Positions 6,475 to 14,002 of a stretch of 17,141 nucleotides of DNA are shown piece after piece (the stretch's first letter is position 1; each line of letters opens with the position of its first letter). Position numbers and translations under genes: made by a program. Source of the stretch: Candidatus Omnitrophota bacterium (GTDB taxonomy: Bacteria; Ratteibacteria; UBA8468; MWAK01). The DNA is taken from the NCBI GenBank assembly GCA_026387085.1, contig JAPLMK010000106.1:1-17141 (forward strand), written 5' to 3'. Below the pieces are notes generated by a model. The model had not been told where the DNA came from. It made no database searches and worked only from the letters and a program-made list of their open reading frames with translations.

Positions 6475-7652
6475 CCTATTCCGGTGGTTTAGATACGTCG
6501 GTCATCATCCCCTACCTGAAAGAAAAATATCATCTTTCGGTCATCGCCTGCACCGCGAACCTGGGCCAGAAGATTGACCCGGAAATTCTCGGGGAAAAAG
6601 CCCGGAAGAGCGGAGCATCCGGGTTCTTTTTTGAGGACTTGCGCCGTGAATTCATCCGTGACTATGTCTTTCCGTCCCTGGCGGCAAACGCCCTCTACCA
6701 GGGCAAGTATCCGCTGGCAACCGCGCTCTCCCGGCCCCTGATTGCCCAGCGGGTGGTTGAAGTTGCCCGTAAAACCGGCGCAAAATACGTCAGCCACGGC
6801 TGCACCGGCAAAGGTAACGACCAGGTCCGTTTTGAATTAACCTGGAAAGCGCTGGCCCCGGATGTAAAGATTATCGCGCCCCTGCGCGAATGGCAATTTA
6901 AAACCCGGGACCAGGAGATTGCGTTTGCCAAAGAACGCGGAATACCGGTTCCGGTAACTAAAAAAAGCCCCTATTCCCTGGACGAAAACCTCTGGGGTAT
7001 CTCCATTGAGTGCGGTGTCCTGGAAGACCCGGACACAGCGCCCCCGGAAGACGCCTACCAGATTACCGTATCTCCGGAAAAAGCGCCGGACAAACCGATA
7101 GTGGTGGATATCGGGTTTGAAAAGGGCAAGCCGGTTACGCTGAACGGAAAAAAACTATCCGGTTTGGAACTGATTGGCCGGTTGAATTCCCTGGGCGCCG
7201 CCGCCGGCGTCGGCCGGATTGACATGGTTGAGGACCGGACCGTGGGCCTGAAGAGCCGGGAGATATACGAAGCGCCGGCAGCCACTATCCTGATTACCGC
7301 CCACCGGGAACTGGAGAAGATGGTCATCTCCCGGAGTTTATGGGAACTGAAAGAATCGCTCTCGCCCCGTTACGCCTGGCTGGTTTACCAGGGCGCCTGG
7401 TTCTCCGAGGAAAAAGAAGCGCTCGATGCCTTTTTTGCAACCACCCAGAAGTACGTCTCCGGAAAAATCAAGCTGAAACTCTACAAAGGCGGAGTGGTGG
7501 TGGTCGGGCGTTACTCGCCTCACTCCCTCTATTCGGAAGCGCTGGCTACATACGGAAATAAAGATATTTTTGACCGCACCGCCGCCGCCGGGTTCATCGA
7601 CCTGCTGGGCCTGCCGTTATTGCTGGAAGGCCGCCGCCGGAACAAAAAATAA
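6456..7652 (+). CDS. argG: Argininosuccinate synthase
   Basis: The 398-residue protein is a full-length argininosuccinate synthase, which joins citrulline and aspartate with ATP in arginine biosynthesis. Visible features are the PP-loop AYSGGLDTS (7-15), GCTGKGNDQVRFE (115-127), the SPYSLDENLWG segment (171-181) and the C-terminal RYSPHSLYS stretch. The frame is open back to an ATG at 6438, but the conserved N-terminus begins MEKVVLAYSGG, so the ATG at 6456 is chosen. A GAGG at 6443-6446 sits at fair spacing before it. It overlaps the acetyltransferase gene by 19 nt. Arginine made here is also the substrate of the pyruvoyl decarboxylase encoded upstream. Confidence 0.96.
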   Translation: MEKVVLAYSGGLDTSVIIPYLKEKYHLSVIACTANLGQKIDPEILGEKARKSGASGFFFEDLRREFIRDYVFPSLAANALYQGKYPLATALSRPLIAQRVVEVARKTGAKYVSHGCTGKGNDQVRFELTWKALAPDVKIIAPLREWQFKTRDQEIAFAKERGIPVPVTKKSPYSLDENLWGISIECGVLEDPDTAPPEDAYQITVSPEKAPDKPIVVDIGFEKGKPVTLNGKKLSGLELIGRLNSLGAAAGVGRIDMVEDRTVGLKSREIYEAPAATILITAHRELEKMVISRSLWELKESLSPRYAWLVYQGAWFSEEKEALDAFFATTQKYVSGKIKLKLYKGGVVVVGRYSPHSLYSEALATYGNKDIFDRTAAAGFIDLLGLPLLLEGRRRNKK

Positions 7653-7664
7653 GGCACCAAAAAA

Positions 7665-7705
7665 TTGCCCTACTGAGGGCAACGAAAAATCTCGCAGTTA
7701 AAGAA
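7665..7705. repeat. Decayed half-copy of palindromic repeat, family C
   Basis: The argG-thiL gap contains CTGAGGGCAACGAAAAATCTCGCAGTTAA in short overlapping words that align with 5378-5407. The final 11 nt, CTCGCAGTTAA, are identical, with scattered changes before them. Only one arm is kept. The 5' edge has acquired a local hairpin, TTGCCC-TACTGA-GGGCAA at 7665-7682. It ends about 10 nt before the thiL start. Confidence 0.6.
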
Positions 7706-7714
7706 CCTAAATCA

Positions 7715-8608
7715 ATGAAAAAACTGTCGGGTTTGGGCGAGTTCGGCTTGATAAATTTTTTGACAAAAGATTTTAAGCCGGGCCGGGAAGTCATAACCGG
7801 CGTCGGAGATGACTGCGCCGTGCTCAAATACCGCCGCAACGAATACCTCCTCTGGACAACCGACCTGCTCCTGGCCGGAGTTCACTTCACCGAAGACGCC
7901 TCCCCGTACGAAATCGGCTGGAAAGCGCTGGCGGTAAGTATTTCCGACATCGCGGCCATGGCCGGAATACCAAAATACGGCCTGGTCTTTGTCGGGCTTC
8001 CGCCGAAAATAACCGTTTCCTACACCCGGGAAATTTACCGGGGGATAACCGAACTGGCCGAAAAATACCGCGTCAAGATTGTGGGCGGGGATACCAATGC
8101 TTACGACAAACTGGTTATCGGAACCACGGTCATTGGCGTCGTTGAAAAAAAATATCTGACCTTGCGGTCGGGCGCCCAGCCCGGAGACCTGGTTTGCGTC
8201 TCCGGTCCGCTGGGTAAAGGAGAAAAAACCCATCTTTCTTTTCTGCCTAAAGTAAAAGAGGCGCGGAAAATTAAGCGCCTCTTTTCCGCCACCGCCATGA
8301 TTGATATCTCCGACGGCCTCCTGAGCGATTTCACCCGGATTGCGGAAAAGAGCCGGGTCGGCGGCAAAATTTTTCTTTCGCAAATTCCCTGTGCCTCTAA
8401 CATCCGGCCGGAGGAAGCGCTGGCCAGCGGAGAAGAGTTTGAACTCCTCTTTACCGCCAGGCCGGAATACGGAAAAGCAATTTGCGAAGCCGGCTTTTTT
8501 GTGGTGGGAAGAGTAACCGGCCGTTCTTCCGGAATTAAAGTATTCAACGCCGCCGGAAATCTTTACCAGCCAGGCCGGCCCGGCTACAACCATTTTTCCG
8601 GCAAATAA
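7715..8608 (+). CDS. thiL: Thiamine-monophosphate kinase
   Basis: The 297-residue protein is ThiL, which phosphorylates thiamine monophosphate to thiamine diphosphate with ATP. Family motifs appear in order: GEFGLI near the N-terminus, VGDDCAV (30-36), TTDLLLAGVHF (48-58), KALAVSISDIAAM (70-82), GGDTN (124-128), SGPLG (163-167), MIDISDGL (195-202) and the EEFELLF stretch near residue 244. It is 20-40 residues shorter than many ThiL proteins. The loss lies between SGPLG and MIDISDGL, where the usual helical segment is compact, and all nucleotide and metal motifs remain. No other thiamine gene is adjacent. The ATG at 7715 has no strong Shine-Dalgarno sequence. Confidence 0.93.
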   Translation: MKKLSGLGEFGLINFLTKDFKPGREVITGVGDDCAVLKYRRNEYLLWTTDLLLAGVHFTEDASPYEIGWKALAVSISDIAAMAGIPKYGLVFVGLPPKITVSYTREIYRGITELAEKYRVKIVGGDTNAYDKLVIGTTVIGVVEKKYLTLRSGAQPGDLVCVSGPLGKGEKTHLSFLPKVKEARKIKRLFSATAMIDISDGLLSDFTRIAEKSRVGGKIFLSQIPCASNIRPEEALASGEEFELLFTARPEYGKAICEAGFFVVGRVTGRSSGIKVFNAAGNLYQPGRPGYNHFSGK

Positions 8609-8766
8609 TTACCGGACGCCGCCCCGTAAGAATTAACCTCAGAACGTAAAAATACTTTCTTGGCTTATCTTTGCACCATTTCACCGTCAATACCGCGTGA
8701 TTGATTTATTTCAGCCGATATGTTAAAGTTGTATCTTGTTAGCAATAAGCAACGTCCATTCTTGCA
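8609..8766 (+). other. Intergenic region before the cytochrome module
   Basis: No reading frame of interest is seen here. The stretch is AT-richer than the flanking genes and has no U-tailed hairpin that would clearly end the thiL transcript. It holds the candidate promoter at 8701-8729 and leads into the family D palindrome. Confidence 0.4.
8701..8729 (+). promoter_or_regulatory. Candidate sigma-70-type promoter for the cytochrome module
   Basis: TTGATT at 8701-8706 and TAAAGT at 8724-8729 are separated by 17 nt. This is a fair match to -35 and -10 boxes and lies in the only long gap before the four-gene cluster. The -10 box matches the consensus at four of six positions, so this is a suggestion only. 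Confidence 0.35.
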
Positions 8767-8768
8767 AA

Positions 8769-8828
8769 TCCCTCTCCCCTCAGGGCTGTAAGTCCTCCCC
8801 AGGCGGGGAGTGGTGAAGGTGAGGGGTG
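8769..8828. repeat. Palindromic intergenic repeat, family D (CCCCTCA...TGAGGGG)
   Basis: A nested palindrome: the outer words CCCCTCA (8776-8782) and TGAGGGG face each other, and a perfect inner hairpin CTCCCC-AGGC-GGGGAG spans 8795-8810. CCTCTCCCCT...GGTGAGGGG sequences are, from general knowledge, a common intergenic repeat type in bacterial genomes. Its right half ends about 10 nt before the ATG at 8837, and its GTGAGGGG may serve as a distant ribosome-binding site. Confidence 0.65.
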
Positions 8829-8836
8829 AAAAATCC

Positions 8837-10825
8837 ATGAAATTAAGGTTAAAACAAGACGCCCTGGTTCTTTTGTGTTTCTTTTTATTTGCGCGTTTTG
8901 CGCTCGATACCCGGCTTATTTACGAAGCCGCCGAACCGGTCTTCTACCTGCGCTGGGATTTCCTGATAAGTTCCCTCCGCCCGCCGGGAGGATTAACCGT
9001 CTTTATCGGCGCGTTGCTCGGCCAGTTAATGGCTTCGCGCCTGGGCGGAGCATTGTCCTTGACGGTCCTGGCCGGCATCTTGCTCTTCCTGTCGGACCGG
9101 GTATTCCGGCTCTTTGCCGGCCGCCGGATCCCTTTCGTGCGTTACGTACCCCTGCTGACTTTAACCGCCATGGCCGGGACATATATCTTCGCCCTGGAAG
9201 CTGTTCCCGCCGTGCTTATCCTTCTTATCCTGGCCGGTCTATACCTGTCCCTGCCGAAATGGTCTCTGCCCATCCGCTCCGGTATATTGGCAATTATAAC
9301 CGCGCTCTTGTACCTGGCAACTGCCGGAGTTCCCGACCTGTTTCAATTTCACCCCGCGTTCATATTCCAGGCACCGTTCTTTTTGCTGGGTTGGGCGCTT
9401 TTATGCCTGGGCTTCGAACTGCGCCGAACTTTGCCGGGGGCACGAAAAAAGGCCTGCTTCTTATTAATGCCGGCGGTGGTAATCGGACCGTTAGCGGGTG
9501 AATTATATTTTCGCGCCGCCCTGTTATGGAAATGGCATGCTCTCTTTTCCGGAGCAAAAAGCGGTTTAAAATCACTGCTCCTGCTCTTAGCCCCGGGCTT
9601 AACTTTCTGGTCGACGATACTGACCCTGGCCATGTATGCTTCGGTGACAGCGATGGTCGTGCTGTCATTTATCATTCAGAGGGCGCAATTACGTTCCCCC
9701 AAATTTGTTGACGCGCTAACCGCTGACGGTTCCCCGCCGTTACCCGGGGCGCAGAAGAACAAGGGCGCATTCCGGCTCCTGGGCACAATGGCAACGCTCG
9801 GTCTGTTGGCAGGAGCAATGCTTCTGCCCAATTGGGCGCCGCATAATGCGATTACAACCTCATCCGCATTTAAACGATGGCTGAATATAGAGTATTGCGT
9901 CCGTAAAGGACAATACGGAAAAGCGCTGAATGAAGCGTCAAAACTCGAGCCCTGGCAATTTGACTCCGGCGTTCTTTATGATATTAATCTTGCCCTTTCC
10001 CAGTCCGGCTGGTTTCTGGATGACCTTTTTATCTGGATCAACCGGACGCCTCCGACGCAACCCTGGCAAATACTGGAATTTAACCAGGGAAACAGCACGG
10101 AAATTACTACCTACATTTTCCTGGGACGGATAAACGACGCCGAACGCTTGGCCTACGAGTTAAGGTCCAGCACGCAAAAACCTGGCCTGATTTGGCAACT
10201 TGCGCTGATTCATCTGGTCAAAGATGATTATGAAACCGCGCGGATATACCTGAACATGCTCGCGGATAATCCTCTTTACCGCCGGCGCGCAACCCGGTAC
10301 CTGGATTTATTAAACCGCGACCCGCACCTTTCTGATGTCCCGGAAATTAAAGAACTGAAGACGCGGATGCTGACGGAAGACGATATCGAGCAGACCATCA
10401 CTTACCAAGATGAAACCGACAATGTCATCATCAAAGACCTTTTCCTGAAACCGTTGGAAAAAGACCCTTCCAACCGCCTGGCTTTGGACTACCTGCTCGG
10501 CGGTTTCTTATTACAGGGCAATTCAAGCGCTATCGCAAATAACATCTACCGTTTGCCACCGGCCGGCTACCAGAAACTGCCCCTCCTGGTGCAGGAAGCG
10601 CTCTTGGTTTACCAATACCAGGGTGGCCGGGATGTAAATATGGCCGGCCTGAAACTTGACCCGCGGGTAGCAACATCCTTTCAAGAATTTTTAAATCTGG
10701 ATATTGTTAAGAATATAAAACAACTTGAATCCGCGGATGACCTTGACTGGCAGGCGCTGGAAAAATTCTTCAACACGTACTGGTTCCATGTCTGGTTCCG
10801 GTTAAAAGAAGGGGGGCGCCTGTGA
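8837..10825 (+). CDS. Polytopic membrane protein with helical C-terminal domain, DUF6057-like
   Basis: The 662-residue protein has roughly ten hydrophobic segments in its first 290 residues and a soluble helical, TPR-like C-terminal half from about residue 340 (pairs such as YCVRKGQYGKALNEASKLEPW). The early segment with RPPGGLTVFIGALLGQLM (48-65) resembles DUF6057 proteins as I remember them from Bacteroidota, with PGGL followed by a Gln-containing helix. No catalytic motif is recognised and the function is unknown. It overlaps the next gene by 4 nt (GTGA), so it is co-translated with the propeller cytochrome. A role in placing, exporting or assembling that protein is an inference from context. 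The frame is open to a GTG at 8810 within the family D repeat, and the ATG at 8837 is preferred. Confidence 0.75.
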   Translation: MKLRLKQDALVLLCFFLFARFALDTRLIYEAAEPVFYLRWDFLISSLRPPGGLTVFIGALLGQLMASRLGGALSLTVLAGILLFLSDRVFRLFAGRRIPFVRYVPLLTLTAMAGTYIFALEAVPAVLILLILAGLYLSLPKWSLPIRSGILAIITALLYLATAGVPDLFQFHPAFIFQAPFFLLGWALLCLGFELRRTLPGARKKACFLLMPAVVIGPLAGELYFRAALLWKWHALFSGAKSGLKSLLLLLAPGLTFWSTILTLAMYASVTAMVVLSFIIQRAQLRSPKFVDALTADGSPPLPGAQKNKGAFRLLGTMATLGLLAGAMLLPNWAPHNAITTSSAFKRWLNIEYCVRKGQYGKALNEASKLEPWQFDSGVLYDINLALSQSGWFLDDLFIWINRTPPTQPWQILEFNQGNSTEITTYIFLGRINDAERLAYELRSSTQKPGLIWQLALIHLVKDDYETARIYLNMLADNPLYRRRATRYLDLLNRDPHLSDVPEIKELKTRMLTEDDIEQTITYQDETDNVIIKDLFLKPLEKDPSNRLALDYLLGGFLLQGNSSAIANNIYRLPPAGYQKLPLLVQEALLVYQYQGGRDVNMAGLKLDPRVATSFQEFLNLDIVKNIKQLESADDLDWQALEKFFNTYWFHVWFRLKEGGRL

Positions 10826-12405
10826 AGCAAAACAAAAAAGTAGCCGCCGTTATCGTTTTTGCTGCCCTGCTGTCAGTAATCGGCCTGATTGTCCGGGCGC
10901 TGATTTACATAAACTGCCGTCCGGAGCAACCCGTCAGAATAAATGCGCCGGCCCGGATTTTTCCGGACTACGATAATACAGTTATTCCGCCCAACATCGC
11001 GCCCCTGAATTTTGTTATCAAGGAGCCCGGCCAGCGCTTTTACGTCCGGGTGCTTGACCAGGAAGGAGGATTGCGCGGCCAGGCCTTCAGCCGGGACGGA
11101 CGCATCCGGATACCGCCCAAGACCTGGCGCCGGCTGCTTCAAAACGCCCGGGGCAAATCAATCAGCCTCGAGCCGTTTGCGCGTGACGCGGCAGGACACT
11201 GGCGGCAATTTTCTCCCCTCTGCCTCCGGGTTGCGCCGGAACCGATTGATGAATATCTGATCTACCGCCTGATATATCCGGTCTATAATTCCTGGAGCAA
11301 AATGGGCATCTACCAGAGGCGGATAAGCACCTTCAAGCAGACGGAGATACTTTCCAATACCCAGGTGGGCCGTTCCTGTATAAACTGCCACACGTTCAGC
11401 GCCAACCAGGGCGACCGGATGCTTCTCCAGGTCCGCCATCCCTCGTTTGGCCCGTCGATGATTATCGCGGCCGGTGGTAATTTAAAAAAAACAGACCTCC
11501 GCACCAAACTTTATCCGAAAACACCAACCTACACCGCCTGGCATCCCAACGGCGACATAGTCGCCTTCAGCCAGAATAAAATCCAGCAATTCTTCCACTC
11601 CGGCGGGCGGAAAGACCCCCGTGATGTAGTAGACCAGGAAAGCGACCTGGCTATTTATAACATCCGCGACGGCAACCTGACCTACAGCCCGAAAATCTCC
11701 CGTTCCGACCGGCTCGAAACCTGGCCCGAATGGTCACCCGACGGCAAATACCTCTATTTCTCGAGCGCAAAAACTCCCTGGGAAAAAACTCCCAAGAACA
11801 TCTTGGGCGCCTTCAAATACTGGCCGATAATTAAGTACGACCTCATGCGGATTGAATTTGACGCCGCCACCAACAACTTCAGGCAGGTTGAAACGTTGCT
11901 TGACAGCCGGAAAACAGGCATGAGCATGTCCCAACCGCGCGTGTCACCCGACGGGCGCCGGTTAATATTTGTCGGGCACGACTACGGCAGCTTCCCGATA
12001 TTCCAGGAGAGCGCTAACCTGTGGATGCTGGACCTGCAAACCAAAAAAGCGCGGCCGATAAGCGAGATAAACAGCGACCGGACCGACTCATGGCACAGTT
12101 GGTCAAGTAACGGGCGTTGGATTGTTTTTTCCTCCAAGCGCGATACCGGAAGGCTCAGCCGGCCCTACTTCACTTATATCGACACCAAAGGGCAGGCCTC
12201 AAAACCGGTGCTGCTTCCCCAGAAGGACCCTGCTTTCTACGACTATTTCCCGGAAAATTTCAACCGGCCTGAGTTATCGGCCTATCCGGTCCCGGTCAAC
12301 CAGAAAGCGCTGGCACAAGTAATCAACCGCCCGGATAAAGAGAAGGGAAAAGAACCTGTTACCGGCGCCGCGCCCCGTTCCGATGAGCCCCCAAGCTCGC
12401 CTTAA
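10822..12405 (+). CDS. Membrane-anchored mono-haem cytochrome with PD40/TolB-like beta-propeller
   Basis: The 527-residue protein starts with a basic tip and one hydrophobic helix (7-30), a signal anchor or signal peptide. An N-terminal domain with PPNIAPLNF (56-64) follows, then a single c-type haem site C186-I-N-C189-H190, and then a propeller. PD40-type blades are recognisable by AWHPNGDIVAFS, PEWSPDGKYLYFSS, PRVSPDGRRLIFVGH and SWSSNGRWIVFSS. The haem must be attached outside the cytoplasm, which fits the ResB-CcsA genes just downstream. The distal haem ligand, substrate and partner are not evident. The tail is Pro/Ser-rich and low complexity. The GTG start at 10822 has a G-rich Shine-Dalgarno stretch (AAGGGGGG) and overlaps the upstream stop. 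Proteins of this layout, as recalled, occur mainly in Bacteroidota and have no firm role. Confidence 0.8.
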   Translation: MKQNKKVAAVIVFAALLSVIGLIVRALIYINCRPEQPVRINAPARIFPDYDNTVIPPNIAPLNFVIKEPGQRFYVRVLDQEGGLRGQAFSRDGRIRIPPKTWRRLLQNARGKSISLEPFARDAAGHWRQFSPLCLRVAPEPIDEYLIYRLIYPVYNSWSKMGIYQRRISTFKQTEILSNTQVGRSCINCHTFSANQGDRMLLQVRHPSFGPSMIIAAGGNLKKTDLRTKLYPKTPTYTAWHPNGDIVAFSQNKIQQFFHSGGRKDPRDVVDQESDLAIYNIRDGNLTYSPKISRSDRLETWPEWSPDGKYLYFSSAKTPWEKTPKNILGAFKYWPIIKYDLMRIEFDAATNNFRQVETLLDSRKTGMSMSQPRVSPDGRRLIFVGHDYGSFPIFQESANLWMLDLQTKKARPISEINSDRTDSWHSWSSNGRWIVFSSKRDTGRLSRPYFTYIDTKGQASKPVLLPQKDPAFYDYFPENFNRPELSAYPVPVNQKALAQVINRPDKEKGKEPVTGAAPRSDEPPSSP

Positions 12406-12463
12406 CCGATAATTTCCGGAAAGGCCCTGAAGTTTCCGGGCTGATCCCGGCATTATCCGGCAT
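12406..12463. other. Short structured gap between the cytochrome and resB genes
   Basis: The 58-nt gap has an imperfect outer inverted repeat, CCGATAAT near its left end against ATTATCCGG near its right end, with a further GGCCC/GGGCT pairing inside. There is no U-run, so it is not a standard terminator. It could modulate translation of the downstream genes, or be a relic of another short repeat. Confidence 0.35.
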
Positions 12464-13210
12464 ATGATTAAATTGTCCTTGGCGGTTAAAAAAATAGAAC
12501 TGATTATTGCCTGGTTATTTTTAACGGCCATAATCACGCTGGCCGCGCTATCGGTCTACGCTGCCTTCCTGGGCGCGGAACACACCCGGATATTATTCTC
12601 TTCTCCCGCGCTGCAGATTTTCTGGCTCGCGCTGATTGCGCTTCTGTTTATCCGGTTAGCCCTTTTTCAACCCTTGCGCAAAGAACCCGGGATGCTCTGC
12701 ATGTATCTGGGCGTGGCGCTAATCCTGGCGGGCGGCCTGCGCGGGACGGAATCATCCCTGGGCCGGTGGCCTAAACTTCAGAGCCCCTCCTCGGGTTATC
12801 TGACACTCTTTGCCGGAAACGTTCAAACCACGCTAACCTCCGGCGACATGGAGACGGTATCGGGAGAACTGCCGTTTGGCTTGCGCCTGGAATCGTTCCG
12901 CATCGAATATTACCCGGACGACGATAACGGACAGACCCCGACGCGCTCCTTTGCCAGCGAAGTAACCATTCTGGAAAATGGCGCGGCGGTAGCCACCAAA
13001 ACAATCCGGGTCAATTATCCGCTTTATTACAAAAATTACCACATCTACCAACACTCCTATGACACCCGGGACCACCGCTACACCGTCTTGTATGTAAAAT
13101 CCGCCCGCGGTTTACAGCTGGTATATGCCGGGTTTATTCTTCTGGGTTTAGGCGTTATGTGGTGGGGCTGGGCAGAGCCCTTAAAGACAGAGAAGGTAAG
13201 ATGGAATTGA
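12464..13210 (+). CDS. resB: Cytochrome c biogenesis protein ResB (short form)
   Basis: The 248-residue protein resembles compact ResB/Ccs1 proteins of the System II cytochrome c maturation pathway. Three hydrophobic helices lie at about 12-34, 47-68 and 75-92. A periplasmic beta domain (about 95-213) contains LPFGLRLESFRIEYYPD and YPLYYKNYHIYQHSYD, and a last helix lies at 215-236. The His-rich stretch just before the last helix is where ResB proteins place haem- or cytochrome-contacting residues. ResB works with CcsA to deliver haem to CxxCH sites outside the cytoplasm. It is much shorter than the 400-plus residues of many ResB proteins but complete at both ends. The following ccsA gene overlaps its stop. 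No Shine-Dalgarno sequence is obvious before the ATG. Confidence 0.85.
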   Translation: MIKLSLAVKKIELIIAWLFLTAIITLAALSVYAAFLGAEHTRILFSSPALQIFWLALIALLFIRLALFQPLRKEPGMLCMYLGVALILAGGLRGTESSLGRWPKLQSPSSGYLTLFAGNVQTTLTSGDMETVSGELPFGLRLESFRIEYYPDDDNGQTPTRSFASEVTILENGAAVATKTIRVNYPLYYKNYHIYQHSYDTRDHRYTVLYVKSARGLQLVYAGFILLGLGVMWWGWAEPLKTEKVRWN

Positions 13211-13989
13211 AAATTACACTGACGGGATGGTTCATCTACGCGGCGCTGTTATTATACCTCGCCGCCTGGGTTGCCTTGCTGTCCGGCTTTAAAAAAACGG
13301 GCCGGGTGCTCTTTAGCGCCGGATTTTTCGCGGCCTTAGTCGCGGTTGCCTGCCGCGGGTACGCGGTTTCGCATTTTCCGATGCAGAGCATCTTCGAGGT
13401 CTTCCTTTTTATGGGGATGCTGGTATACCCCGTATCCCTACTTTGCCGCCGGACGATGCTCAATACAAGTGAAACCATCGACCCCCTGTTGGGGGCTCTA
13501 CTGCTAATTCCAGCCGGCTTCGTTTTCTCCGCAACCCCGCAAAAATTGCCTCCGGCTTTACAACACTGGCTTTTCGGTCCGCACGTAGCCGTATATCTGG
13601 CGGGCTATCTCTTCATGTTCAAGGCCGGAGCGGTGGCAATAAAACTTTTAATTTTGCCAGGGGGCAACCCGGACTCAACCCAGCGCAACCAGGAGGTCTG
13701 GAACTTGCTCCGGCTTGGATTCCCGCTGCTGACGCTCGGACTGATTCTCGGTGCCTGGTGGGGAAAAATTGCCTGGGGTAACTACTGGAACTGGGACCCC
13801 AAGGAGATGTGGGCTCTTGCCATGTGGCTGGTATACGCGGGTTATTTCCATGTCTACACCGCTACCCGCGGAAAATTAATCCGCCTGAACAGCGCGATTG
13901 CCCTGCTGGGATGCCTGATAATTCTTTGCACCCTTCTCTGGGCTAACTTCAGCCGGCTTTTCGCCGGCCTGCACACCTATGCGTACTGA
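13201..13989 (+). CDS. ccsA: Cytochrome c biogenesis protein CcsA (System II haem handling protein)
   Basis: The 262-residue polytopic membrane protein carries the tryptophan-rich WWD haem-binding segment (AWWGKIAWGNYWNWDPKEMW, 185-204). It also has two periplasmic haem-ligand candidates: H128 in FGPHVAVYLAGY and H257 in AGLHTYAY. The HFPMQSIFEVF segment (58-68) is also typical. With ResB it forms the System II haem export and ligation complex. The frame is open to an ATG at 13159, but the ATG at 13201 has an AGAAGG Shine-Dalgarno-like sequence and overlaps the resB stop by 10 nt, so it is preferred. A GCCGGC-TTTTC-GCCGGC hairpin lies within its last codons at 13952-13968. It is convergent with the RidA-like gene only 13 nt away. 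Confidence 0.93.
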   Translation: MELKITLTGWFIYAALLLYLAAWVALLSGFKKTGRVLFSAGFFAALVAVACRGYAVSHFPMQSIFEVFLFMGMLVYPVSLLCRRTMLNTSETIDPLLGALLLIPAGFVFSATPQKLPPALQHWLFGPHVAVYLAGYLFMFKAGAVAIKLLILPGGNPDSTQRNQEVWNLLRLGFPLLTLGLILGAWWGKIAWGNYWNWDPKEMWALAMWLVYAGYFHVYTATRGKLIRLNSAIALLGCLIILCTLLWANFSRLFAGLHTYAY

Positions 13990-14002
13990 GGATTACGCCT
14001 GA

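Noticed and set aside
7712..8593. A 293-codon open frame on the minus strand opposite thiL
   Set aside because: It lies exactly antisense to a thiL gene with every family motif. Its translation is Gly/Phe/Arg-rich without a recognisable fold, as expected of a shadow frame in GC-rich codons.
8875..9501. A 208-codon + strand frame inside the DUF6057-like gene
   Set aside because: It is Arg/Pro-rich, overlaps the membrane-spanning part of the real gene in another frame, and lacks a credible start signal.
13159..13200. Upstream 14-codon extension of CcsA
   Set aside because: It would overlap resB by 52 nt, and the ATG at 13201 has the better ribosome-binding site and a short overlap with the resB stop.
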